From positions 1 to 15,276 of the forward strand of contig CAYNCU010000095.1 of NCBI GenBank assembly GCA_964395765.1: DNA of 15,276 bases, written 5' to 3'. The notes under the pieces were generated by a model. The model was not told the origin of the DNA. It saw nothing but the letters and a program-made list of their open reading frames with translations, and ran no database searches. Both the position numbers and the translations under genes were made by a program. Within the stretch, counting starts at the first letter, position 1. Each line of letters begins with the position of its first letter. The DNA is from DATDPY01 sp964395765. Its GTDB lineage: Bacteria > Bacteroidota > Bacteroidia > Cytophagales > Cyclobacteriaceae. This document shows, one piece after another, positions 1 to 7,183 of the stretch.

Positions 1-503
1 AAACGGATGAAATGATCAAGACGATCAGGAATACCTGGACGGAAATGGTACCCGGCGAACCCTTCAATTATTCATTCCTTGATAAGGATTTTGAAAGCAT
101 GTACTCCGCGGATCAAAAATTAGGCAAACTGTTTGCCGTATTTTCCGGCCTGGCCATCATCATCGCATGCCTGGGCTTATTTGCGCTAACCGCATTCACC
201 ACTGAGCAACGCACGAAGGAAATCGGCATCCGGAAAGCCCTGGGTGGTTCCGTACATGGCATCGTCCTGCTTCTTTTGAAAGATTTCAGCCGGTTGATTG
301 TCATTTCCTTTATTCTTGCTGCTCCCCTCGCCTGGTACGGCATTCACTGGTATTTTCAAAAATATGCCTATCGAACGACGATCAGCCTGGCGGTATATTT
401 TGGAGCAGGTCTCTTGGCATTCCTTCTCGCTTGTTGTACCATGTGGTATCAATCCATTAAAGCAGCCAATACCAACCCGGTCAATACACTCAGGAGCGAA
501 TAG
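1..503 (+). CDS. ABC transporter permease, FtsX/MacB-type C-terminal domain (5' truncated)
   Basis: The reading frame is open to the left edge of the window, so the methionine at position 12 is internal and only the C-terminal part of the protein is present. What remains is a typical FtsX-like permease domain. It has a transmembrane helix around LFAVFSGLAIIIACLGLFAL, then the cytoplasmic signature TTEQRTKEIGIRKALGGS, then two more hydrophobic segments (near LIVISFILAAPLAWYGI and VYFGAGLLAFLLACC), and ends in ANTNPVNTLRSE. The E-I-G-I-R-K-A-L-G motif followed by the P-V-x-x-L-R ending is characteristic of MacB/LolCE-family permeases, which use a separate ATPase to drive export or mechanotransmission in the inner membrane. 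In Bacteroidota such proteins are usually about 800 residues and occur in tandem arrays. The substrate cannot be told from this fragment. Confidence 0.93.
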   Translation, partial: TDEMIKTIRNTWTEMVPGEPFNYSFLDKDFESMYSADQKLGKLFAVFSGLAIIIACLGLFALTAFTTEQRTKEIGIRKALGGSVHGIVLLLLKDFSRLIVISFILAAPLAWYGIHWYFQKYAYRTTISLAVYFGAGLLAFLLACCTMWYQSIKAANTNPVNTLRSE

Positions 504-658
504 TTAATTTTTTTCAGTAAATGTCGATTTACAGCGTATCGATTTATTCTCGTGAATATTTTTTAAAGGTATTTTTACTTTATTATTAATGAAGGCTACC
601 TCCATAAAAAATAACCCTATCCCGGGTCATAAAAATTTTAATCAAAAGGACGATTTAT

Positions 659-1363
659 TTATAGCCTGGCGGAATCGGAGTCCATTTCTTTATTAACTGC
701 CTCAGAACATGGCATGCCATCGGCAGCTAATTTTTTTATATCGGCTATTTCAAGAATGTTCGCAGGGTAACCCCGGGTTACCGCGTTGATCATCGCCTTT
801 CCTACCTCTTCCATGGTCAGTATGTTTCCGGGTGCAAAAAAATGCATAATGATGGTAATAAGGTGATAAATTTTATTCCAGTTTTTCTGGCCTTTGAAAG
901 GAAGCAGGAAGCCCGGCCGGAAATTATATTCGGCTTGAAAAGGAAGTTTCATTAAAGCATTTTCGGTTTTTCCCTTTACTCTTGCCCACATGGTATTCCC
1001 TTTTTCGGAGCTGTCGGTGCTTCGTCCCGATACGTAACAGAATTTTATCTTATCGTTAACAGCAAGGAGTGCTTTAGCAAATGCCAGGGTTGTATCGAAG
1101 GTAATATAAGAGTACTGTTCTTCCTTCATCCCGACCGAGCTTACGCCCGCACAGAAAAAACATGCGTCGAAACCCCTGATGTCATTGGCAAATTTTTGTA
1201 GTTCCGCAAATTCGGGGATTATCAATTCACGGAGTTTAGGATGTTCCATCCCATACCTTCTCCTGGAGATGATGAGAACTTCGGAAATATTATCGTTTCG
1301 CAGGCATTCGTATAACGCCCCTTCCCCGACCATGCCCGTAGCACCGGTTATAATTACTTTCAT
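659..1363 (-). CDS. NAD(P)-binding epimerase-like protein (atypical SDR)
   Basis: A 234-residue protein with an N-terminal Rossmann nucleotide-binding motif, TGATGMVGEG (residues 6-15; glycines 7, 10 and 13), and a basic S-R-R-R after the second strand (33-36) that could favour NADP(H). A central YVSGRSTDSSEKG stretch (110-122), followed by MWARVKGKTENAL (125-137), marks the atypical SDR family usually annotated as 'NAD-dependent epimerase/dehydratase' or NmrA-like. There is no signal peptide, so it is cytoplasmic. The C-terminus runs about 20 residues beyond the IADIKKLA segment, where the decayed paralogue at 4849-5480 ends. The substrate is unknown. It is a single gene, and its minus-strand neighbour (head-GIN lipoprotein) is 131 bp upstream. 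Confidence 0.85.
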   Translation of the reverse strand: MKVIITGATGMVGEGALYECLRNDNISEVLIISRRRYGMEHPKLRELIIPEFAELQKFANDIRGFDACFFCAGVSSVGMKEEQYSYITFDTTLAFAKALLAVNDKIKFCYVSGRSTDSSEKGNTMWARVKGKTENALMKLPFQAEYNFRPGFLLPFKGQKNWNKIYHLITIIMHFFAPGNILTMEEVGKAMINAVTRGYPANILEIADIKKLAADGMPCSEAVNKEMDSDSARL

Positions 1364-1381
1364 ATTCGCATTATTTCAGGC

Positions 1382-1389
1382 TAAAGGTA
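1382..1389 (-). promoter_or_regulatory. Possible Bacteroidota -7 element for the epimerase-like gene
   Basis: On the minus strand this reads TACCTTTA, seven of eight positions of the Bacteroidota -7 consensus TAnnTTTG. It lies about 19 nt before the ATG. No convincing TTTG-type -33 element was found at 19-21 bp spacing, so this is only a candidate. Confidence 0.25.
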
Positions 1390-1494
1390 AACAAACTTTC
1401 CATTGCCATTTGCCATAAGGTTTGTTATGGATTGAGGTTGAGTTTTAACAACGGGACATATCGAATATTTATTTATCAATCTCGATTACGTGGT

Positions 1495-2220
1495 TCACCG
1501 GCTGCTAATTTTGCCACTTCCGCTGATATTTGTCGAAACCACCGGATGACCTTTATAAAGAATATTTCCGCTCCCGCTTATCGTAGCCTTTAGCTGTTCT
1601 TCAACATTTAAATAAGCATTGCCGCTTCCGGAAATTTCACAATCTGCCTTCCGGGCTTCGAGGTCAAAGCCATAAAAGTTGCCTGATCCTGAAATATCTA
1701 TGTTCAGCGTTTGGGTTGTACCGGCAAGCGTAATCTTTCCCGATCCGCTAACTATGACTTCAAGGCTTTCCATGTCGGATGGTGCTGTGGCTGTAACGTT
1801 TCCGCTCCCTGAAATATTAACGGAATTCAAATCCGGGAAACCCGAAAGTACGGTAATATTTCCACTTCCGTTTATTTGTATCCTCTCAAGGGACGGCATG
1901 GAAATTTTAACTGTTGCCACCGAATTTCTCATATTTAAATTTTTCGGATCACGGCGGATAATCAAGGTCTCCCCTTTAACTCCCGTTGAAATATGCGATA
2001 GCAGGTTTTCATAGTCACTTACCTCCACCGAAAATACAGAATCGTTAACAATTTCCACGGTAGCGGGAAAATCCAGTTCCAGGCTTTTAAAACCGGAAAC
2101 GGATCTTTGCTCGCTGATTATCTGCCCTGAGCCCGATATTCCAAACCATTCATCACTGCAGGAAAAGGTGTTGAATGTAATGGCCAGCACGAGTAAGAAA
2201 AAAGATAGTTTGTTTTTCAT
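1495..2220 (-). CDS. Head-GIN domain lipoprotein (DUF2807)
   Basis: A 241-residue secreted protein. Residues 1-20 form a lipoprotein signal peptide with the lipid-accepting Cys21 in N-T-F-S-C, followed by S-D-E-W. The mature part is the 'putative auto-transporter adhesin, head GIN domain' (DUF2807). Seven G-S-G turns (near residues 118, 138, 159, 178, 198, 216 and 234), mostly in the form I-S-G-S-G-N, recur every 16-21 residues. This is the pattern of a right-handed beta-solenoid with one turn per repeat. An eighth copy (GISGSGQI, about 28-34) begins the domain. Such proteins are common in Bacteroidota and presumed to sit on the outer membrane; their ligand is unknown. Length matches the family (about 220-260 residues). 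Confidence 0.88.
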   Translation of the reverse strand: MKNKLSFFLLVLAITFNTFSCSDEWFGISGSGQIISEQRSVSGFKSLELDFPATVEIVNDSVFSVEVSDYENLLSHISTGVKGETLIIRRDPKNLNMRNSVATVKISMPSLERIQINGSGNITVLSGFPDLNSVNISGSGNVTATAPSDMESLEVIVSGSGKITLAGTTQTLNIDISGSGNFYGFDLEARKADCEISGSGNAYLNVEEQLKATISGSGNILYKGHPVVSTNISGSGKISSR

Positions 2221-2358
2221 GAGTACTATTGTTTAAATTTTAAGGAAGACAACCGGCTTGAACATTACCCCTATCCAGAAGAAAATTTATTATGAGAAAA
2301 AATTTTTCATTCCCCTTACAATACGGGTTTAATTTTCGATAAATGGAATATTTTCTGC

Positions 2359-2366
2359 TACCTTGC
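2359..2366 (+). promoter_or_regulatory. Possible -7 element upstream of the DUF5916 gene
   Basis: TACCTTGC resembles the Bacteroidota TAnnTTTG -7 box (one mismatch in the T-run/G part). It would give a leader of roughly 120 nt before the ATG at 2494. The -33 region is poor. The 273-bp gap between the divergent GIN and DUF5916 genes is AT-rich and shows no other feature. Confidence 0.22.
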
Positions 2367-2493
2367 ATTGTAGTTACAATTTAATTATAGGTTGTCGTAA
2401 AAGAGTGCTTGAATTATATTATAAATTAAGCGCGGATATCAGAACCTGAATAACTTTTTAAACTTCAATAGTAGAATTCCGAAATCAGGGTAA

Positions 2494-4749
2494 ATGACAA
2501 AAAAAAATAAATTATTAGCCCGGGCCAGGATATTGACTTCCCTTCTTCTCGTTATTTTCAACCTCAGATTAATTCCTGTTTTTTCACAGCCTGCCGATAC
2601 CCTGGTAATTTCCCGGATCAACGACATAAAATTTGACGGTATGCCGGATGAAGCCGGTTGGGATGCCATTGACCCGGTCCCTGTCATTCAGTTTGAGCCG
2701 AATGCCGGGGCACCGGCCACCCAACGAACCGAAATCCGTTTTGCCCATGACGATAAATATTTTTACGGCTCCATAAGAGCCTACGACAGCGTACCGTCCG
2801 GTATTCGTATGAACTCCCTGTACCGTGACCAACTGGCCGGATCGGACCACTTTGAAATAATGCTGGATACCTATAATGATAATGAAAATGGCTATATTTT
2901 TTCCACCACACCGGCAGGGATAAGAAATGATGTAGCCGTTACCAATGACGCGACGGCGGGAACGGTATTAGGAGGCAGTTTTCTGAACTTCGATTTCAAT
3001 ACCTTCTGGGACGCCAGGGCTGTTGTGAACGATAAAGGCTGGTTTGCCGAAGTCAGGATCCCTTTTTCCAGTCTCCGTTTCCAGGAACACGATGGCAAAG
3101 TGATCATGGGCCTGACCGTTCAGCGGAAAATCGCCCGGATTTCGGAAAGAGATGTTTTCCCTGCCGTTAAACCGGAAACGGATTGGCAGTTTCTGAAACC
3201 TTCGGTAGCGGAAAAAATCATTATCAGGGGAATAAAACCGACAAAACGTGTTTACCTGACCCCTTATCTTTTAGGAGGTTTCAAACAATGGCATGAACTG
3301 AATGAGGCTAATTCAGGGTATGACCGCAAAACCGAATTCCAGAAAGAAATCGGCGGGGATGTGAAATACTCCATTACCAATAACCTGACTATGGATTTTA
3401 CAGTGAACACTGATTTTGCCCAGGCAGAAGCTGACAACCAGCTGATCAACCTGAGTCGCTTTTCCTTATTTTATCCCGAGAAAAGGCAATTTTTCCAGGA
3501 AAGGGCCGGAATTTTCAATATTACCACCGGAGGGCAAAGCCGGTTATTTTATAGTCGCAGAATCGGGCTGACGGCCTCGGGTATCCCTGTCCCGATTTAC
3601 GGTGGCGCCCGGCTGGTGGGAAGGATTGGAACCTGGGACATCGGATTGCTCGATATGCAGACACATAAGCAGGATTCGATTCCCTCTGAAAATTTCGGGG
3701 TCCTCAGGCTGAGACATAGGATTTTCAATCCATACAGTTATGCAGGAGGGATGTTTACGAGCCGTCTGGGAACCAACGGAAGTTATAATTATGCCTACGG
3801 GCTTGATGGCCTTATCCGATTGCAGGGAGACGATTATTTAACCTACCAGTGGACGCAAACCTTCGATGATATTCCCAGGATAGAGTTCCCCGTATCCGGA
3901 ATCAATAACAGCCGTTTTGCCGTAGAAGTGACCCGGCGAAGAAGACAGGGTTTCGGCTATGATGTAAGTACCATCTATTCGGGAATTAATAATAACCCGG
4001 GTATCGGGTTTCTGGACCGGAGTGATTTTAAATACGGTTCTTCGGCTGTTTCCTATACCTGGTTTTATAAAAACAATCTGCCTCTTATCTGGCAAAAACT
4101 GCAATTAACGGGCTTTGCCTACCTGGGTAATCAGAACGATAAAATTGAGTCGGCGGAATTCGGTCCCGAATGGAACTTTTCAACCCGAAGCCTGGATCAG
4201 GGTTTTGTTGAGTTAAAGTCCGTCTATGAAAAGCTGGATTCCGGTTTTATCTTAGCTGACAATGTTTCTGTTCCGAAAGGTTCCTATCATTTCTTCCGCG
4301 TGGGCGGAAAATATACCATGGGTTATGATAAAAGGGTTAAGACAAATGTTGGCCTGGAAACCGGTAAATTTTATGACGGCTGGAGATCCGATATCTCGTT
4401 TTCCCCTTCCTGGTATGTTTCGAAACATTTGCAGCTTTCAGCGGATTATATATATAACCATATTGATTTTAACGACCGCGATCAGCACCTGGATTCTCAT
4501 ATCATCCGCATGAAAATCCAGACGGCTGTAAATATTAAATTATCAGCCAATGCATTCCTTCAATATAATAGCAACAATTCCCTTTTCTCCGCCAACCTGC
4601 GGATTCGGTATAATTTCAGTGAAGGGAGCGATCTCTGGATTGTATTCAATGAAGGTTTGAATACGACCCGGTATGATTATACGCCGGTACTGCCTTTATC
4701 CGACGCACAATCCGTATTGGTAAAGTATACCCATACCTTTCAGTTCTAG
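2494..4749 (+). CDS. DUF5916 protein with CBM9-like N-terminal domain
   Basis: A 751-residue exported protein. A positively charged start (MTKKNKLLARAR) and a hydrophobic stretch to about residue 31 (ending V-F-S-Q) form a signal peptide. Residues about 37-210 resemble a family 9 carbohydrate-binding-like domain: INDIKFDGMPDEAGW, then the strand RTEIRFAHDDKYFYGSIRAYDS and WFAEVRIPFSSLRF. The rest is DUF5916, with alternating aromatic/polar strands such as RQFFQERAGIF and RLFYSRRIGL. It ends in K-Y-T-H-T-F-Q-F, whose terminal Phe is the usual outer-membrane barrel signal. Proteins of this type are abundant in Bacteroidota and sit next to varied genes. A role at the outer membrane, perhaps in glycan or peptide handling, is inferred and not proven. 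The gene stands alone, and no clear terminator follows it. Confidence 0.87.
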   Translation: MTKKNKLLARARILTSLLLVIFNLRLIPVFSQPADTLVISRINDIKFDGMPDEAGWDAIDPVPVIQFEPNAGAPATQRTEIRFAHDDKYFYGSIRAYDSVPSGIRMNSLYRDQLAGSDHFEIMLDTYNDNENGYIFSTTPAGIRNDVAVTNDATAGTVLGGSFLNFDFNTFWDARAVVNDKGWFAEVRIPFSSLRFQEHDGKVIMGLTVQRKIARISERDVFPAVKPETDWQFLKPSVAEKIIIRGIKPTKRVYLTPYLLGGFKQWHELNEANSGYDRKTEFQKEIGGDVKYSITNNLTMDFTVNTDFAQAEADNQLINLSRFSLFYPEKRQFFQERAGIFNITTGGQSRLFYSRRIGLTASGIPVPIYGGARLVGRIGTWDIGLLDMQTHKQDSIPSENFGVLRLRHRIFNPYSYAGGMFTSRLGTNGSYNYAYGLDGLIRLQGDDYLTYQWTQTFDDIPRIEFPVSGINNSRFAVEVTRRRRQGFGYDVSTIYSGINNNPGIGFLDRSDFKYGSSAVSYTWFYKNNLPLIWQKLQLTGFAYLGNQNDKIESAEFGPEWNFSTRSLDQGFVELKSVYEKLDSGFILADNVSVPKGSYHFFRVGGKYTMGYDKRVKTNVGLETGKFYDGWRSDISFSPSWYVSKHLQLSADYIYNHIDFNDRDQHLDSHIIRMKIQTAVNIKLSANAFLQYNSNNSLFSANLRIRYNFSEGSDLWIVFNEGLNTTRYDYTPVLPLSDAQSVLVKYTHTFQF

Positions 4750-4848
4750 CATTTTCAATCTATGACAGATCAATTACCGGTGAATATTGCATGAATGAAT
4801 CGCTAAAAAGTTGTAAGATACGCTGATCAATCATCCCGTTTAAATGTT

Positions 4849-5480
4849 TTACAAAGAAGCGGCTAAATTTCTCATATGGGCCACTTCAAGTATCGCAGCA
4901 TAATAATCATCTGTGGCCGCCTTAATCATAGCCTTACCCACCTGCGTAATGAAAAGCACGATGTTAGGGAAGAAAACCGGATAATGATCACAGGAAAACG
5001 GTAATACCTGTTCCGTTATTTCTGACCCGGTGAAGTCACCATGGCCTCCGGCGGAAATTATATTCCGCTGCAAAGGGAAGTTTCATCAATGCATCCTCAA
5101 TCCGGCATTTTACCCTCGCCCACTTGGGTCTTTCTTTTCCAATCAGTCCGTACTCCGGCCGGTAACATAACTTCATTTATTTGATTAAACTTAGCAGCGT
5201 ATTTGCAAGGTAACGAATCGTATAAAAAGTAGTATAAGTCTATTTGTCTTCTTTCATACCGGCTGAACTGATGCTTGTGTAATAAAGGCAGGTATCATAA
5301 TCCTTAAAATCTTCTGAAAATCCAAAACGTCGGGATAATCAATTCACGAAGTTCAGACTGCTCTATGGCATACTTTCTGCTTGCAATGAGGTGCACTTCG
5401 GAAATGTCTTTGTTTTGAAGATATTCAAATAAAACATCCTCGCCTTCCATGCCGGTGGCGCCGTTAATAATTACTTTCAT
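4849..5480 (-). pseudogene. Decayed paralogue of the epimerase-like gene
   Basis: Read on the minus strand, this region matches the intact gene at 659-1363 from start to end, but in several frames. The start MKVIINGATGMEGED (ATG at 5478-5480) and SELRELIIP fit the intact N-terminus. After a frameshift near 5310 the match resumes as EDFKDYDTCLYY and SSAGMKEDK, then hits a stop (TAG at 5240-5242) where the intact protein has Q-Y-S-Y-I-T-F. Further stops lie at 5177-5179 and 5143-5145; the last directly follows G-R-S-T-D, equivalent to intact residues 113-117. The frame changes again before KWARVKCRIEDALMKLPF and AAEYNFR. The tail KAMIKAATDDYYAAILEVAH and MRNLAASL matches the intact C-terminus. 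With several indels and stops it is clearly non-functional. Confidence 0.9.
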
Positions 5481-5504
5481 TTTGTGGATTTTTTCCGGTT
5501 TTGT

Positions 5505-5544
5505 CAAAAATAAAAAAAGTGACTGCCTTTTAAAAACAGTCACT
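5505..5544 (-). terminator. Intrinsic terminator of the sulfur operon
   Basis: Perfect 8-bp inverted arms AGTGACTG (5518-5525) and CAGTCACT (5537-5544) enclose an 11-nt loop region that can pair further as TTTT/AAAA. Read on the minus strand, the hairpin is followed by T7, an A, and T5. It begins 21 nt after the stop codon of the DsrE-type gene and closes the operon. Confidence 0.9.
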
Positions 5545-5565
5545 AGAATCGTCAATTCGAATCCC

Positions 5566-6108
5566 TCAGGTAAAAATAATCTGGGTTCCTTCTCCCCCGC
5601 ACATTTCATAAAACTGGCCCACGGTGATAATATCCATTACATGATCGCAGAGATCATCCTTTGTCAATCCGAACATATCGGCTGCCAGTTTACAGGCATA
5701 TATTTCACCACCGCCTGCTGTGATCATATCCAGAAATTCCCCGACGGGAGGAATATCAAGTTTTTCCATTTGTTTTTTCATCATGGCGGATACCCCGGAT
5801 TCGATCCCGGGTAATAGCCCCAGTAAAGTGGGGAACGGCACTCCACCCGGCATACGCATGGCAGGGTTACCCACCGTGCTGGTATGAAGGTGATCCATTT
5901 GTTTTTTTGTTATTGCATCAAGGCCGAAAAATGTAAAGAATAGCTTTGCCTCGATGCCCTCCATCACAGCCCCGTTGGTCATGATCAGGGCGGCATAAAC
6001 ATCCTCAATGGCGCCTTTTGCACAGATGATACAAACCTTTCGCAATGGTTTTTCTTCCTTCTTTTTTAATGCGGTCGGACTATCGATAGTTTGAAGATCA
6101 GCTTCCAT
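5566..6108 (-). CDS. DsrE/DsrF-like sulfurtransferase (DsrE2/DsrE3-type)
   Basis: A 180-residue protein of the DsrE/DsrF/DsrH-like superfamily (DsrE_2 type). Residues 1-22 are a charged leader. The fold starts at KVCIICAKGAIEDVYAALIM (24-43), followed by GIEAKLFFTFFGLDAITKKQ (51-70), a proline/glycine-rich loop MRMPGGVPFP and the conserved GGGEIYACKLAADMFG (132-147). Cys139 in Y-A-C-K is at the position of the conserved family cysteine that carries persulfide in characterised DsrE homologues. Other cysteines are 26, 29, 154 and 170. The large insert and hydrophobic LLGLLPGIESGV fit the DsrE2 kind rather than the small DsrE of DsrEFH. It is the last gene of the operon, 33 nt after the DsrC/TusE gene. 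Likely role: cytoplasmic acceptor or donor of sulfane sulfur from sulfide oxidation. Confidence 0.88.
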   Translation of the reverse strand: MEADLQTIDSPTALKKKEEKPLRKVCIICAKGAIEDVYAALIMTNGAVMEGIEAKLFFTFFGLDAITKKQMDHLHTSTVGNPAMRMPGGVPFPTLLGLLPGIESGVSAMMKKQMEKLDIPPVGEFLDMITAGGGEIYACKLAADMFGLTKDDLCDHVMDIITVGQFYEMCGGEGTQIIFT

Positions 6109-6141
6109 AATAAAATAATTTAAAAAATTGTTTAAATACTT

Positions 6142-6453
6142 TTAAACGCAACTGGCGGGTTTGGGAATGCCAGCGATCCGGCTTGCTTTTTTGAGCGGAC
6201 CGCCGGGGAATAACTGGTACAGCCCCTTGATATCCACGATGCCAGAGTTACCAACCTTACGGATGGTCAATTGTTCCCCTGCTAAATGTTTTTCACGCAG
6301 GTAATTGATAACCTCGAAATGTTTCTGGGTCAGGGTTATCCCTTCTTCGCCGGCAAATTCTTTTGCCACTTCTTCATTCCATTGTTTCGGATCGGTCATG
6401 TAACCATCCTGGTTTACATCCACTGCCAATCCCGCTACTGTTAATTGTGCCAT
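6142..6453 (-). CDS. tusE-like: DsrC/TusE-family sulfur carrier with a single C-terminal cysteine
   Basis: A 103-residue protein with the full DsrC/TusE fold: MAQLTVAGLAVDVNQDGYM at the N-terminus, DPKQWNEEVAKEFAGEEGI, LTQKHFEVINYLREKH, then GLYQLFPGGPLKKASRIAG and the C-terminal arm I-P-K-P-A-S-C-V. The penultimate Cys102 (CysA) is the sulfur-binding residue of the family. The second cysteine of true DsrC (CysB, 11 residues earlier) is Ser91 here. By the published division of the family, one cysteine indicates a TusE-type carrier that can hold a persulfide but cannot form the intramolecular disulfide/trisulfide of dissimilatory DsrC. The gene starts 5 nt after the DUF1641 stop, so translational coupling is likely. 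The context with SQR and DsrE argues for sulfur trafficking in sulfide oxidation rather than tRNA thiolation. Confidence 0.92.
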   Translation of the reverse strand: MAQLTVAGLAVDVNQDGYMTDPKQWNEEVAKEFAGEEGITLTQKHFEVINYLREKHLAGEQLTIRKVGNSGIVDIKGLYQLFPGGPLKKASRIAGIPKPASCV

Positions 6454-6458
6454 TTTTT

Positions 6459-7169
6459 TTAATTTTTATTATTTGTTGTTTTTAGATTATTATCGTCCGA
6501 TATTTTTTTCAGGAAAGTCATTACAAAACCGACTCCCCTTTTCATTTCAGGAGACCTGATTTCGCGAAATGCCTTCCATAAAGAATATTCCTCAATGTCA
6601 TCCATATCAAGGTTTTTATAGACATTTATAGCATTGTTCATCGCCTTGAGCATTTCCGGCTGGGTAAGGTTTTTTACCGTTTCCATGATGGTTACAATAT
6701 TATCAGCCAGCAGCTTTACGTCTTCCGCGGAGAAATGGGTCACGACATTATCCAATACCCTGCCCATCTCCCGTAAGAAAGCAAAATATCCTTTGCTTTC
6801 CAGTTCTGCCATTTTCTGAATTCCATCAAGGCCCATTTGGGTTATGATGGGGCCGGCTTCCTTCATCAGGTCTATCGTGCTTTCCAGCATTTGGAGGGTT
6901 TCATTCAGGCGACCCGTACTCCTCAATAACCGGAAGGCAAATGATTTGAGTTCTTCAACATCGACTTCCGTGCCTGCATGATCCAGTTCGTCAACCGCGG
7001 ATTTGAACATATCGTTACCGATCAGGTTCAGGTCCGACAGTAAGTCTTCTACGGCCTGCCGTTTTTGTTTTTGAACGGCCAGTTCCTCGATAATGAAATC
7101 CAGTTTTTGGTTGATGTCATTGATTTCAACCTGTGTTTCCGAGTCGTTATTTTTAACCAGTTCAATCAT
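6459..7169 (-). CDS. DUF1641 protein
   Basis: A 236-residue soluble, mostly helical protein without a signal peptide or membrane segments. The N-terminal third is charged and heptad-like (DINQKLDFIIEELAVQKQKR), consistent with a short coiled coil. The C-terminal part carries the DUF1641 signature: LTQPEMLKAMNNAINVYKNL, then Y-S-L-W-K-A-F-R-E-I-R-S-P-E-M-K-R-G and VGFVMTFLKKIS. DUF1641 proteins commonly sit beside sulfide:quinone oxidoreductase-like flavoproteins and formate dehydrogenase genes, and are thought to be partners or assembly factors; no biochemical function is established here. It lies 12 nt downstream of the SQR stop and 5 nt upstream of the TusE-type gene, so it is certainly co-transcribed. 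Confidence 0.9.
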   Translation of the reverse strand: MIELVKNNDSETQVEINDINQKLDFIIEELAVQKQKRQAVEDLLSDLNLIGNDMFKSAVDELDHAGTEVDVEELKSFAFRLLRSTGRLNETLQMLESTIDLMKEAGPIITQMGLDGIQKMAELESKGYFAFLREMGRVLDNVVTHFSAEDVKLLADNIVTIMETVKNLTQPEMLKAMNNAINVYKNLDMDDIEEYSLWKAFREIRSPEMKRGVGFVMTFLKKISDDNNLKTTNNKN

Positions 7170-7173
7170 CCTA

Positions 7174-7183
7174 CACCTCCTTT
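7174..7183 (-). promoter_or_regulatory. Strong Shine-Dalgarno overlapping the SQR stop codon
   Basis: On the minus strand the sequence AAAGGAGGTG precedes the DUF1641 ATG by 4 nt and overlaps the TAA of the SQR gene (7182-7184). This is close to perfect anti-16S complementarity, unusual in Bacteroidota, and it fixes the DUF1641 start and suggests a high translation rate. Confidence 0.85.

Noticed and set aside
504..658. Gap after the permease gene, searched for a terminator
   Set aside because: Only a short CCCGGG palindrome within an AT-rich stretch; no stem with a T-run.
1495..2220. Regular G-S-G repeats considered as a DNA repeat array
   Set aside because: The repetition is at the protein level (beta-solenoid turns); the DNA copies vary in codons and spacing.
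4262..4513. 83-residue plus-strand ORF inside the DUF5916 gene
   Set aside because: Fully embedded in another frame of a well-supported 751-codon gene.
5449..5814. 121-residue plus-strand ORF
   Set aside because: It runs antisense through the operon terminator and the DsrE-type gene; a shadow of both.
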